From an uncultured Lachnospiraceae bacterium (GTDB lineage: Bacteria; Bacillota; Clostridia; Lachnospirales; Lachnospiraceae), in the NCBI GenBank assembly GCA_900317585.1, contig ONHG01000021.1, positions 1 through 47,004 on the forward strand: DNA of 47,004 bases, in the 5' to 3' direction. The translations under genes were made by a program, and so were the position numbers. Shown piece by piece: positions 1 to 8,687 of the stretch (position 1 is the first letter of the stretch; every line of letters starts with the position of its first letter). The notes beneath the pieces were generated by a model. The model was not told where the DNA came from. It was given only the letters and a program-made list of their open reading frames with translations, and did not search any database.

Positions 1-1
1 T

Positions 2-445
2 GGGATGAAATCCAATCTGATATATGGTAAAATAAAGAAAATACCAAAGATTAGCAAGATAAACGGAGCATTGATAAATGTCCGTACGAGAACAGCAAAG
101 AACAGAGAGCTGTCGAAGAACAGACTCATCGCAATGCTTGAAGAGCTGTTTTCAAAATCGGAATTTCTGGAGAAAAAGAAGATACTGGAAGAAGATTATG
201 GACTTAAAATGAGCGTGGAGCTTGAAGGGAGGATGAACGAGATGTGTAATGTGAGTGATTATTGGGAAGAGATTGCACTTCAGACAGGTAGAGAAGAAGG
301 ACGTAAAGAAGGAAGAGAAGAAGGACGGAAAAAACAAGCAATGGAGACTGCCTTAAAGCTTAAGAAAAAAGGCCATTCGTTAGAAGACATTGCAGAGTGC
401 GTAGATTTTGATGTTGAAACTGTAAGAAAATGGCTTGTGAGCTAA
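2..445 (+). CDS. C-terminal part of an Rpn-family nuclease/transposase-like protein (partial)
   Basis: The reading frame is open from the window edge, so the start is not visible; an ATG at 5 is available but has no ribosome binding site in the window. The visible 146 residues match the C-terminal part of Rpn/PD-(D/E)XK 'putative transposase' proteins: a stretch around residues 38-85 (NRLIAMLEEL, LEEDYGLKMSVELE, MNEMCN), then a Glu/Arg/Lys-rich repeat with EEGRKEG units at about 95-110, and a short helix-turn-helix-like tail (HSLEDIAECVDFDVETVRKW). The nuclease core would lie upstream, outside the window. Family members promote RecA-independent recombination and are common in many copies in Lachnospiraceae. 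The first 35 residues are not recognisable and may reflect decay or a frameshift. Family fairly sure; intactness unknown. Confidence 0.6.
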   Translation, partial: GMKSNLIYGKIKKIPKISKINGALINVRTRTAKNRELSKNRLIAMLEELFSKSEFLEKKKILEEDYGLKMSVELEGRMNEMCNVSDYWEEIALQTGREEGRKEGREEGRKKQAMETALKLKKKGHSLEDIAECVDFDVETVRKWLVS

Positions 446-518
446 CACGGAAATGCTGAGAAAAATGCTTTAATCGAAAATAATAGGAAAAATATGCGAC
501 TAATGTCCTATTTTTCTC

Positions 519-547
519 TTGCATTTTTTGAAAAATAGTGGTACAAT
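519..547 (+). promoter_or_regulatory. Sigma-A type promoter of the pilus locus
   Basis: TTGCAT at 519-524 and TACAAT at 542-547 are separated by 17 bp, a good match to the vegetative consensus. The start of transcription would be near 554, which leaves an untranslated leader of about 80 nt before the pilin start at 633. No riboswitch fold is recognised in that leader. Confidence 0.6.
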
Positions 548-632
548 TTTCCTATCAAAACAAAGAGCTGTATATATAGGGCACAGCACTTTGAAAAAAA
601 CCAAGTTTTTAAATGAAAAGGAGAAATGAACT

Positions 633-1100
633 ATGGTAAAGAATGTACTAAACACATTGAGAAAGAAGCAGAAGAATAACAAAGGTTTCTCTCTTGTAGA
701 GCTGATCGTTGTAATTGCTATTATGGCAGTACTTGTTGGAATCCTTGCTCCACAGTTTATCAAATATGTAGAGAAGTCAAGACAGTCAACAGATATGCAG
801 AGTGTACAGCAGCTTAAGTCTTCGGTAGAAACTGATATTTCAGATAATGAGAATATAGATACTGTAACAATTGTGATTAACGGTCAAACAGCTACAGCTA
901 CAATTACTCCAAAGACTGGAACTGGAACTGCAACAACTGAAACAGCAAAGTTAAAATCTACTGGATGGAGAGGTGTTACATATACATTAGATACGTCAAC
1001 TGGAAAATGGGATGCTACTACTTATGCAGATACAACGAATAAAGCTGTAAATGAAAAGTCACCAAACAAAAATATGGATGAAGTATTTTCAATAAGCTAG
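633..1100 (+). CDS. Type IV prepilin, probable major pilin
   Basis: A 155-aa prepilin with the class III leader: a basic 18-residue N-terminus ending in Lys-Gly, then FSLVELIVVIAIMAVLVGIL, with cleavage expected between Gly and Phe and the conserved Glu at mature position 5. The hydrophobic helix continues into KYVEKSRQSTDMQSVQQLKSS, and the rest is a small Thr-rich globular domain. AGGAG lies just before the ATG. It is the first gene of the pilus locus and the smallest pilin, so it is probably the major subunit (inference). After the stop, another frame reads on as a Ser/Thr/Glu-rich tail (see findings), so the C-terminus may be a frameshifted variant. PilA/GspG-type assignment is firm; the subunit role is inferred from order and size. 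Confidence 0.85.
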   Translation: MVKNVLNTLRKKQKNNKGFSLVELIVVIAIMAVLVGILAPQFIKYVEKSRQSTDMQSVQQLKSSVETDISDNENIDTVTIVINGQTATATITPKTGTGTATTETAKLKSTGWRGVTYTLDTSTGKWDATTYADTTNKAVNEKSPNKNMDEVFSIS

Positions 1101-1161
1101 TACTACTAGTACTGAATCTGAATCTAAACCTAAATAATAATTAGTAAAAGGACACCCAACC

Positions 1162-1920
1162 ATGACCGACCTGATACCCATCTACATTTTAATATTTGCC
1201 TTCGGCATAGTTATAGGCAGCTTCTTAAACGTCTGCATATACCGAATACCGCAGCATGAAACAGTGGTGACCGAAAGGTCCCACTGTATGAAATGCGGGT
1301 ATCAGCTCGCATGGTATGATATGGTGCCGGTTTTTAGCTGGCTCTTTCTAAGAGGCAGATGCCGTAAGTGTAAGGCACCGATTTCACCTCAATACCCTAT
1401 AGTTGAGGCACTAAACGGCATAATGTACGTAATAGTATTTGCAGTAAACGGGCTTGAAATATCAAGCATCATATACTGCCTTCTGACATCAGCACTGATA
1501 GTACTCAGTGTGATAGATTGGAGAACATATGAAATTCCATTCGGAATCAATATATTTATACTGGTGCTTGGAATCCTACATGTGTTTATAGACCATGACA
1601 ACTGGTCTGAATATGTGATAGGATTCTTTTGTGTCAGTATATTCCTTGAAATACTCCTCCTGTTGAGCGGAGGAAGAGCCATAGGTGGCGGCGACGTCAA
1701 GCTCATGGCATGCGCAGGCCTTGCAATAGGCTGGCAGAATATAACATTAGCATTTTTTCTGGGATGCATCATCGGTTCCGTGATACATCTGATCCGTATG
1801 AAAATAACAAAAGCAGGCAGCACGCTTGCAATGGGACCATATTTGGCAGCCGGAATTTTTATTTCGATGCTATGGGGCGAGAAAATGATATCGGCATATC
1901 TGGCACTCGCGGGCTTTTAA
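1162..1920 (+). CDS. pilD: Prepilin peptidase (type IV leader peptidase, family A24)
   Basis: A polytopic inner-membrane aspartyl protease that cleaves the Gly-Phe bond of prepilins and N-methylates the new terminus. The N-terminal GSFLNVCIYRIP motif is followed by two CxxC pairs (HCMKC at about 41-45 and CRKC at about 67-70) of the zinc-binding cytoplasmic domain. The two catalytic aspartates are visible in VIDWRTYEIP (near residue 118) and GGGDVKLMA (near 178). The length of 252 aa is normal for the full-length enzyme, with about seven to eight hydrophobic segments. It follows the pilin by 61 bp and an AAAGGA ribosome binding site precedes the ATG. Its substrates should be the five prepilins of this locus. 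Confidence 0.93.
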   Translation: MTDLIPIYILIFAFGIVIGSFLNVCIYRIPQHETVVTERSHCMKCGYQLAWYDMVPVFSWLFLRGRCRKCKAPISPQYPIVEALNGIMYVIVFAVNGLEISSIIYCLLTSALIVLSVIDWRTYEIPFGINIFILVLGILHVFIDHDNWSEYVIGFFCVSIFLEILLLLSGGRAIGGGDVKLMACAGLAIGWQNITLAFFLGCIIGSVIHLIRMKITKAGSTLAMGPYLAAGIFISMLWGEKMISAYLALAGF

Positions 1921-1926
1921 AAAATA

Positions 1927-1935
1927 TGTTATAAT
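1927..1935 (+). promoter_or_regulatory. Extended -10 element after pilD
   Basis: TGTTATAAT (TG at 1927-1928, TATAAT at 1930-1935) forms an extended -10, just after the pilD stop. No convincing -35 is seen. It would give pilM its own transcript with a leader of more than 200 nt. A second TATAAT occurs at 2057-2062, also without a -35. Confidence 0.35.
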
Positions 1936-1979
1936 GTATCATATTTGTTAGAAAAACAGATACTGAGAAATCTTGCGAG

Positions 1980-2042
1980 CAAAAAGTAGAGCAAAGCAGA
2001 GTAAAAGCATAGTAAAGCTCAGCAAATCTCAATAAAGCACAG
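1980..2042 (+). repeat. Six phased A-tract repeats, about 10.5-bp period
   Basis: Six units start at 1980, 1992, 2002, 2013, 2023 and 2033, each beginning with a pyrimidine followed by three to five A, most then with GC and ending in AG (loose consensus YAAAGCNYAG). The unit length of 10 to 12 bp is one helical turn, so the A-tracts face the same side and should bend the DNA. The block lies between pilD and pilM, just upstream of a TATAAT at 2057. Confidence 0.6.
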
Positions 2043-2159
2043 ATATACCGAAAATATATAATATTTTACAAACGCACATCGTGTAAAGTGTTTAGCATAC
2101 AAAGCTTAGCACACAACCCGGGCGCAGTGTAAAACATAGATAATATGGAGGACTTGGTT

Positions 2160-4028
2160 ATGGCAAACAGAGTACTTGGAATTGAAATAGGACAAAACCT
2201 TACCAGAGTCGTAGAAATTGATTATAAAATAAAAAATCCAAAAGTACACAGCATGTTCAGCTTTCCAACACCACCTGAAATGATAGATGATGGTGTGGTT
2301 CATGCGGACAGCATATTCAGATCCATGCTTTACAGCAAGATTAAGGAAAAGAAGATAAACACCAACAAGGTTGTTTTCACTTTAAACTCCACACGAATCG
2401 CATCAAGAGAGATGGAGCTTCCACTTGTAAAGGATAAGCAGATAAAGGATCTTTTGCAGATGAATGCATCGGATTATTTTCCGGTGGATTTAAGTCAGTA
2501 CAAACTCGTTCATGAGGTTATAGAAAAGATTGATAAACCGGAAGAAAAGAAAATGCGTCTTTCGGTTATTGCTATACCTAATGAGATTATATCATCATAT
2601 GAGGAGCTCGCAGAGGACTGCAGGCTTCAGATAGTCGCACTTGATTACAGCGGAAATGCAGTCAAGCAGTTGATGCTAAGGGAAATTCCTGGTGACATAA
2701 AGGCCACAATCAAGATAGATGAGACCATTTCAACCATCACGGTCATGGATGGAGATATCATAAAGCTTCAGCGAAATGTGAATTACGGACTGGCAGATGC
2801 CATCGAGGAGATTCAGGACAGCGAGCTGTTTGGAGAGTATCTTTCATTTACAGATGCTGTTGATGTGGCAAGGAGAAAGACCTGTCTTGAGCTCAAATCA
2901 GATGTCATACAGCCGGAGATAGAAAATGCAGAGCGCGATGACATGGGACACGAGATTGATTCGGAAAGATTTAAAAAGCTCCGTGCCAACGTCAACTACA
3001 CACTTGCCAATCTGGTGAGCAGTCTTGGAAGAGTTATTGACTATTATCAGTCCAGAAACGTTGACAGACCGATTGACAGGATTTTCCTTGTGGGCTTGGG
3101 AGCAGATTTCAGCGGACTCAGCAAGCTTCTCACAAATGAACTGAACTATAAGGTTATTCCACTACAGCAGTTTGACGGAATAAGTGTTGCAAAGAATATA
3201 AATCTTGCAGAGACAAAGATAGCAGAGTTTTTCAACTGTGTGGGTGCTACATTAAAGCCACTTCCGATAACGGACGAGAAAAAGGCAAAGGGCAATATTT
3301 TTACCACACCTATCGGTGGAATGAATAATGTACCGATGGAACAGGGAGCCCAGCCCCCGCTTGGACCGGATGGACAGCCACTTCCGATGCCAGAAGGGAT
3401 GGAAGCGCAAAAAGGAGCGTCGCTTGGCATACCTCTTATAATACTCGGAGTGTGTGTGGTAGCGTCAGTTGGACTGATTGCTTACAGTATTTTTTCAAAT
3501 CTTGTTTTAACATCTGACAATATGGCTCTCAAGGGACGAGTTTCTGACTTGTCATATGCACAGAACATATATGATGTATACAATCAGACCAAGAGCGATT
3601 ATGAGTGGACAAAGCTGCTTCAGGATGCATCATCCAATAAAAATGATGAGATAGTCAGCTTTATAGATGAGCTTGAGAAAAAGCTGCCATCGGATGCACG
3701 AATTGATAATATGTCTGTTACAACTGACGGGGTATCTATGACAATCTCGCAGAGCAGTAAGGATGTTGCCGCTGATGTGATTGCGCAGCTTCGAACCTTT
3801 GACAGTATTATGGTTTCAAATGTTTCTACAATCACAGATGATACAGATGAGACCGGGGCATCAAATGTACAGTTTACAGTAGACTGCACATATGTTAAAA
3901 AGTCGGACGATTCAGACACATCTGAGACAACGGATACACAGACTGACGGCTCAAATGATAATACATCGCAGGATAATACATCGCAGGATAATGCATCACA
4001 GAATACATCGGATAATGCAGCACAATAA
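2160..4028 (+). CDS. pilM: Fused PilM-PilN type IV pilus assembly protein
   Basis: The N-terminal part, residues 1 to about 370, is a PilM-type actin-like protein (VLGIEIGQNLTRVVEID for the first phosphate-binding loop, later IFLVGLGADFSGL). A Pro/Gly-rich linker follows, then one transmembrane helix at about 423-445 (LGIPLIILGVCVVASVGLIA), a coiled segment, and a domain resembling the periplasmic part of PilN (FIDELEKKLPSDARIDNMSV). The end is an Asp/Thr/Ser/Gln-rich tail with DNTSQ repeats. In Gram-negative systems PilM binds the cytoplasmic tail of PilN; here the two are covalently joined. The start at 2160 is preferred over an ATG at 2145 because GGAGG at 2147-2151 lies 8 bp before it. 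PilO follows after 12 bp. Confidence 0.88.
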   Translation: MANRVLGIEIGQNLTRVVEIDYKIKNPKVHSMFSFPTPPEMIDDGVVHADSIFRSMLYSKIKEKKINTNKVVFTLNSTRIASREMELPLVKDKQIKDLLQMNASDYFPVDLSQYKLVHEVIEKIDKPEEKKMRLSVIAIPNEIISSYEELAEDCRLQIVALDYSGNAVKQLMLREIPGDIKATIKIDETISTITVMDGDIIKLQRNVNYGLADAIEEIQDSELFGEYLSFTDAVDVARRKTCLELKSDVIQPEIENAERDDMGHEIDSERFKKLRANVNYTLANLVSSLGRVIDYYQSRNVDRPIDRIFLVGLGADFSGLSKLLTNELNYKVIPLQQFDGISVAKNINLAETKIAEFFNCVGATLKPLPITDEKKAKGNIFTTPIGGMNNVPMEQGAQPPLGPDGQPLPMPEGMEAQKGASLGIPLIILGVCVVASVGLIAYSIFSNLVLTSDNMALKGRVSDLSYAQNIYDVYNQTKSDYEWTKLLQDASSNKNDEIVSFIDELEKKLPSDARIDNMSVTTDGVSMTISQSSKDVAADVIAQLRTFDSIMVSNVSTITDDTDETGASNVQFTVDCTYVKKSDDSDTSETTDTQTDGSNDNTSQDNTSQDNASQNTSDNAAQ

Positions 4029-4040
4029 GGAGGTGTTAAA

Positions 4041-4790
4041 ATGTCAGCAAGAGATAAAAAACTACTTATTATATTAGCCGGAATTGCCGTTTTAGCACTT
4101 ACATACTTTTTTGTCTTTGCACCTCAGGCAAATAAGAGAGAAACTCTGAAAACTGAGAATATGCAGCTTAAGTCGCAGTACAATCAGCTTTCTACACTTG
4201 CTGCAAAGGCAGATGATTATACAAAAAAGACGCAGAAGATGTCTGATGAAATGCAGAAGGTGTATGACAATTTTCCATCTTATTTACAGATAGAAAACGG
4301 CATTATGGATGCTGTTGCAATCGAGAAATCAACTAACACAAAGTTCACAGAGCTAACCGTAAATGATCCTGTTGCCATTGATGTGACCGCGGACAATTCG
4401 GGTGATGGCACAGAGCAAAGCTCAGGGTCATCAGATAGCAGCTCGTCAGCAGATACAACTGCCACTGATAATGGTTCAGGAAGCGATGCCACAGCACAGA
4501 ACAATGCAAAATCCACAGTTGCAGGATATCAGCTTTATGATGTCAATTCAGTAATGGCATTTACCACAGAGTATCATGGACTGAAATCCATGCTTGAGCA
4601 GGTAATTGGTTCTACAGACAAAAAGACAATCAGCAGTCTTAATGTCAATTTTGATGATTCTACAGGTGAGCTGTCAGGGGCGCTCAACACAGATTCATAT
4701 TTCCTGTATGGACTTGATAAGCCATATCAGGCGCCGGTAATACCGGAGATACCGCATGGTACAGACAATCTGTTTGGTACACTGAATTAA
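4041..4790 (+). CDS. pilO: PilO-like pilus inner-membrane protein
   Basis: A 249-aa bitopic protein: a short cytoplasmic N-terminus (SARDKK), one transmembrane helix at about 8-28 (LLIILAGIAVLALTYFFVFA), a coiled coil at about 32-80 (ENMQLKSQYNQLSTLAAKAD) and an extracytoplasmic domain. This is the topology of PilO, the partner of PilN in the alignment complex that links the pilus motor to the envelope. A Ser/Asp/Thr low-complexity insert lies at about 115-155. The stop of pilMN and this ATG are 12 bp apart with AGGAGGT between them, so they are co-translated. Sequence similarity to PilO is weak, as usual; topology and position carry the call. Confidence 0.78.
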   Translation: MSARDKKLLIILAGIAVLALTYFFVFAPQANKRETLKTENMQLKSQYNQLSTLAAKADDYTKKTQKMSDEMQKVYDNFPSYLQIENGIMDAVAIEKSTNTKFTELTVNDPVAIDVTADNSGDGTEQSSGSSDSSSSADTTATDNGSGSDATAQNNAKSTVAGYQLYDVNSVMAFTTEYHGLKSMLEQVIGSTDKKTISSLNVNFDDSTGELSGALNTDSYFLYGLDKPYQAPVIPEIPHGTDNLFGTLN

Positions 4791-4830
4791 ATTTAAAATA
4801 AAAACTCTATTTACAAAGGAGGAAGCCGGT

Positions 4831-6240
4831 TTGAGAAAGTTAAGGGACGATGATCGAGGAATTACACTTGTTGAGCTTATTGTGTCTATAGCCATTCTTG
4901 CAATAATCGTGCTTCCTTTTTTGAATAGCTTTGTGATGGCGGCAAAGACCAATGCCAAGTCGAAAAATGAGCTGAATGCTACACACCTTGCGGAGAATAT
5001 CATGGAGGGTGTGGAGAAAAATTCCATGAAGACGCTAGCCTATCAGTTTAACTATCCATCTGAGGGATTTGATATAGCGGATGGATTTGCAATCGGAAGC
5101 AGTGGTGCACAGGAACTGATTGCGTCGGCATCGGGATCCGGAAGTACCTCATATGCTCCGGCAGTCAGATTTGATGATGTGGATTCCGGATTATCAGCAT
5201 CAGAAAAAGAAAATAAGATTACAAGTTCAATTCACAAGACCGATAAGTCACAGACTATAAACGATGCAACAAAATGGAAGTTTGTGGAGAGCAGCTCTCA
5301 CAAATACTATTTTTATATGTCAGATGTGCAGTCAGGTTCAAAAAAGTACAATGCACTTGTGACACTTGATGCCAGGGCTGATGAGGTTAAAGATGCCTCA
5401 GGTAAAACAGACAAAGCTAACAGTGGAAAGGTGACAAATTACAACACAGATAGTCTGGCAGATATTTCGTCAATGAATTTTGACCATGATGCAATCTGGA
5501 CAGATCAGAGAGCATTTTCTGATTTAAAAACTGAGTTGATAAATGATAATGTGATAAATGAAGATTCCGGTTTAGATGAGAGTCAGGTAAAAAGAACTAT
5601 CACTGTAAAGATAACAAATACAACGAGTACAAAGGTAGAAGTGTCTACATCATATGTTGTAAAGGGCAAGACATATCCTGCCACAAATTCGAAAAAGGCG
5701 GATGAGTTTATAAGTATTATATTTGATAATTCATCAAACACATTAGATCATGATTTGAGAAATATTTATATTTTTTACACACCGTGGTATTCGTCAAAGG
5801 GAACAGATCCTAACGAACAGATAGTTATTGAAAATGATGATAGTGTAAAGTGTAATGTAAACCTTGTAAAGCAGATGCCTAAGAGTACAGATTCATATGC
5901 ACTTACCGGTAAAGAGGATGAGTATACAGTTTGTGTGAATGTTTCGGAAAAAAACAATGCTCACAGCTCAAACCCGGCAAGTGTTACAATAGCGACAAAT
6001 CTGGATATAAATCTTGGTAATCCGGACACGGCAATGTCTCACAAGCAGGCATTGTATAAGTATAACAATGAAGCAACAGAGGAAGCAAAAAACAAGATTA
6101 CAAAGCGTAATCTCACAAACGATGTAACTGCTGACAGGATATATGATGTTACTGTAGACATATTTGACAGCAAAACCAAATTGGACGAGATTGGTACCGC
6201 AAAGCCTGAGGTATCAATCACAGGAAGCATGGTGGATTAA
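4831..6240 (+). CDS. Large minor prepilin (PilV/GspI-like)
   Basis: Start is TTG at 4831, set by AAAGGAGG about 9 bp upstream and by the prepilin leader that begins there. The leader RKLRDDDRG is followed by ITLVELIVSIAILAIIVLPF, with cleavage expected after Gly and the conserved Glu at position 5. At 469 aa it is far longer than a classical PilV/GspI; the extra part is a beta-rich extracytoplasmic domain without a motif I recognise. A minor pilin at or near the tip is the likely role. It ends one base before the next start, so the two are translationally linked. Prepilin identity is firm; the GspI-like class is inferred from sequence start and gene order. Confidence 0.8.
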   Translation: MRKLRDDDRGITLVELIVSIAILAIIVLPFLNSFVMAAKTNAKSKNELNATHLAENIMEGVEKNSMKTLAYQFNYPSEGFDIADGFAIGSSGAQELIASASGSGSTSYAPAVRFDDVDSGLSASEKENKITSSIHKTDKSQTINDATKWKFVESSSHKYYFYMSDVQSGSKKYNALVTLDARADEVKDASGKTDKANSGKVTNYNTDSLADISSMNFDHDAIWTDQRAFSDLKTELINDNVINEDSGLDESQVKRTITVKITNTTSTKVEVSTSYVVKGKTYPATNSKKADEFISIIFDNSSNTLDHDLRNIYIFYTPWYSSKGTDPNEQIVIENDDSVKCNVNLVKQMPKSTDSYALTGKEDEYTVCVNVSEKNNAHSSNPASVTIATNLDINLGNPDTAMSHKQALYKYNNEATEEAKNKITKRNLTNDVTADRIYDVTVDIFDSKTKLDEIGTAKPEVSITGSMVD

Positions 6241-6241
6241 T

Positions 6242-8581
6242 ATGATACGAAAAGATAACCGTGGAGCATCACTCATAATGGTTGTTATCGCGATGGCAAT
6301 AGTGGCTGTACTTGCGGTGACAGTGCTTTGGATGGCTCTCATCAACAGACAGATGAAGGTGACAAATAAAAAGAATACAGATAATTTCTATTCGGCTGAG
6401 GGTGTGCTGGATCAGATATGTGCCGGACTGCAGGGTGAGGTGTCAAAGGCATACAAGGCAGGGTATTCAGATGTTATGCAAAATTATTCAACACTTTCAG
6501 AATTACAGCGACAGGATAAATTTAATACCACATTTAAGAATTCAATCCAGACAAGCCTTATCGGAGATGCAGCATATACATATAAGGTCGAAACGTTAAA
6601 AAGTTATGTAGACAAAAAGTTGACCAAAAAGCCTGATACTTCTAAGGGAGAAAAAGGGCCATATGCAGAGATAACGACAACATCCTCCGGTGATGACAAT
6701 GGAAAACTTGTTGTGAAGGAAAACAATCTTATATTGAAGGGTATATATGTCAAATATACAGATGATAAGGGATATGATTCAGTTATAGAGACAGACATCT
6801 CTTTAAATGTCCCAACCATGAAGTTTTCAGCTTCCGGAGCAGTGCCGGATCTTTTTGCATATTCGCTCATAGGAAATACAGGTCTTGCAATTGATTCAAA
6901 GCATGAAGAGGAAACAACAATAAATGGAAACGTTTTTGCAGGAAATCCTTATCTGACAGGATTAAGTGATGATGATGAGACAAGCGTGACTATTCCCGCA
7001 AATAAAAAACTTAAAGTCGATAAAAGCAGTACATTTATTGCAAGCGGAGATTTAAATATCGGTGATGCAAAGGCAAATGCAAGCAGCAATTCAACATTTA
7101 ATGTTTCAAAGCAGTGTCAGCTCTGGGCAGGAAATATTTATGTAAAGGGTGCAAATGCCACATTGCAGGGCAACACATATGTGAAAGACGACCTGACACT
7201 AAAATGTGTCAACTCAGATGTCACACTTGGCAATGACAAAAAGGATACCAGGTATGTAGGCTTCGGAGATGGCGATAAAGATGCCAAGGACAGCAGTGCC
7301 ATTATAATAAATGGTAAAGGTTCGTCTCTCGATATGAGTAATCTTGATTCACTGATGGTTGCAGGATATGCGTATGTGAAGACTTCATCGCTTCAGCCAA
7401 TATCAGGAGAGAATAATCAGAACATTACAACAGGTGAGTCTATTTCTGTAAAGGGTAATCAGATAGCATATCTCGTGCCGGCTGAATGTATCGGAACAGA
7501 TGGGAACGGCGCAGATGCCAAATCCTTATACAACAAAAATCCTCTGACCTATGCAGAATATAAGAAGATTGCAAAAGACAAGGATGAGAGCAATGGTAAT
7601 GAAAAAAAATATACTGAGATAAACCTTGAGGTAGTAGGCTCAAAGCTTGGATGGCCGCTCAAAACATATATGTCAGACAGTGATGTTAATTCTTGTATCA
7701 GAAAAGTTTTTGTGCAGTCACAGACAGGCTCAAATGATGATGGTCTTGTCTACTACTATGTAAATCTTCCGGCCGATAAGGCAGCCAGGTATTATGAGGA
7801 TTATTTTAATGCCGATAAGCTAGGTGAGAACAAGCTTACAAAATACACCAATTTCTATACAAAAAAGATTAAAGTTGGAAACAATCCAGCAAATATTTTT
7901 ACCGCAGGCAATTATTCAATCTTTGATGGTGCTGATGATGCAAAGGAGCTTTCGCTTCACACCGGAAATAACGAGGGAATCTATGCGCAGTCGGTCTCTT
8001 TAAGCAAAACCTATGATGCGCTTAACAAAAAGCTGGTGACTGAGGCAGACCGGCTCCAGGGGGTGAGAGATATCAATCCGGGCAAGACAAATAACTATTG
8101 TTTGTTTGATAATCTGATTGATACATCAAAAGATACAGCTACAAACATGACAAAGATATCAAAGTTCCTTGGAAGCGGAAATGACAAAAAGGAAATTACT
8201 GCTAATGTCAATGGAACAGATTACAAAGCTGTAGTTGTGGACAATGAAAAGAAAAGTGCATATAAGTGTGATAGCAGTGTGGTAGGGGCTAATGTATCTC
8301 TTATCATTGCAACAGGTGATGTGGAAGTGTCTGACAAATTTAAGGGAACAATCATTGCAAAAGGTAAAATTACATTGCAAAATGGAGCTTCTGAAATAAA
8401 TAATAATTCGCAGGATGTATTCCGTGCACTTCTCATGCAGAAGAATGGCACGTCTGATGATGCAATGTATCTTTACAATATTTTTGTTGACGGAAAAGCT
8501 TTACTCGGCGATGATGCAAAAGATATAGATGATTTGGATTACACAAAGCTTATCACATATCAGAACTGGACCAAGAATTAA
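6242..8581 (+). CDS. Very large minor prepilin lacking Glu5 (PilX/GspK-like)
   Basis: The ATG at 6242 is chosen because it lies 1 bp after the preceding stop, behind GGTGG, and gives a proper leader: MIRKDNRG then ASLIMVVIAMAIVAVLAVTVL. The residue at mature position 5 is Met, not Glu, a feature of GspK, the pseudopilin at the tip of type II secretion pseudopili. The 779-aa product has a long extracytoplasmic domain with parallel-beta-like stretches (residues 230-420, rich in Gly, Asn, Asp and short hydrophobic strands such as STFIASGDLNIG, NIYVKGANATLQGNTYVKDD) and polymer-like 'ASGDVEVSDKF' segments near the C-terminus. Such repeats resemble polyprotein beta-helix 'bactofilin/adhesin' surfaces (inference). 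Function likely pilus initiation or tip. Confidence 0.75.
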   Translation: MIRKDNRGASLIMVVIAMAIVAVLAVTVLWMALINRQMKVTNKKNTDNFYSAEGVLDQICAGLQGEVSKAYKAGYSDVMQNYSTLSELQRQDKFNTTFKNSIQTSLIGDAAYTYKVETLKSYVDKKLTKKPDTSKGEKGPYAEITTTSSGDDNGKLVVKENNLILKGIYVKYTDDKGYDSVIETDISLNVPTMKFSASGAVPDLFAYSLIGNTGLAIDSKHEEETTINGNVFAGNPYLTGLSDDDETSVTIPANKKLKVDKSSTFIASGDLNIGDAKANASSNSTFNVSKQCQLWAGNIYVKGANATLQGNTYVKDDLTLKCVNSDVTLGNDKKDTRYVGFGDGDKDAKDSSAIIINGKGSSLDMSNLDSLMVAGYAYVKTSSLQPISGENNQNITTGESISVKGNQIAYLVPAECIGTDGNGADAKSLYNKNPLTYAEYKKIAKDKDESNGNEKKYTEINLEVVGSKLGWPLKTYMSDSDVNSCIRKVFVQSQTGSNDDGLVYYYVNLPADKAARYYEDYFNADKLGENKLTKYTNFYTKKIKVGNNPANIFTAGNYSIFDGADDAKELSLHTGNNEGIYAQSVSLSKTYDALNKKLVTEADRLQGVRDINPGKTNNYCLFDNLIDTSKDTATNMTKISKFLGSGNDKKEITANVNGTDYKAVVVDNEKKSAYKCDSSVVGANVSLIIATGDVEVSDKFKGTIIAKGKITLQNGASEINNNSQDVFRALLMQKNGTSDDAMYLYNIFVDGKALLGDDAKDIDDLDYTKLITYQNWTKN

Positions 8582-8687
8582 AGTATTTTTGGACATCATA
8601 TGATGATATAAGGGGTAAAAGATATTTAACCTTTGATTTGTAATTAGAATAATTTAGAAATCGAGCGGAAGGGGGAAAACGCATATT

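Noticed and set aside
553-632. Possible cyclic di-GMP riboswitch before the pilin gene
   Set aside because: GGGCACAGCAC recalls part of the motif, but the other conserved parts are missing and the leader is too short.
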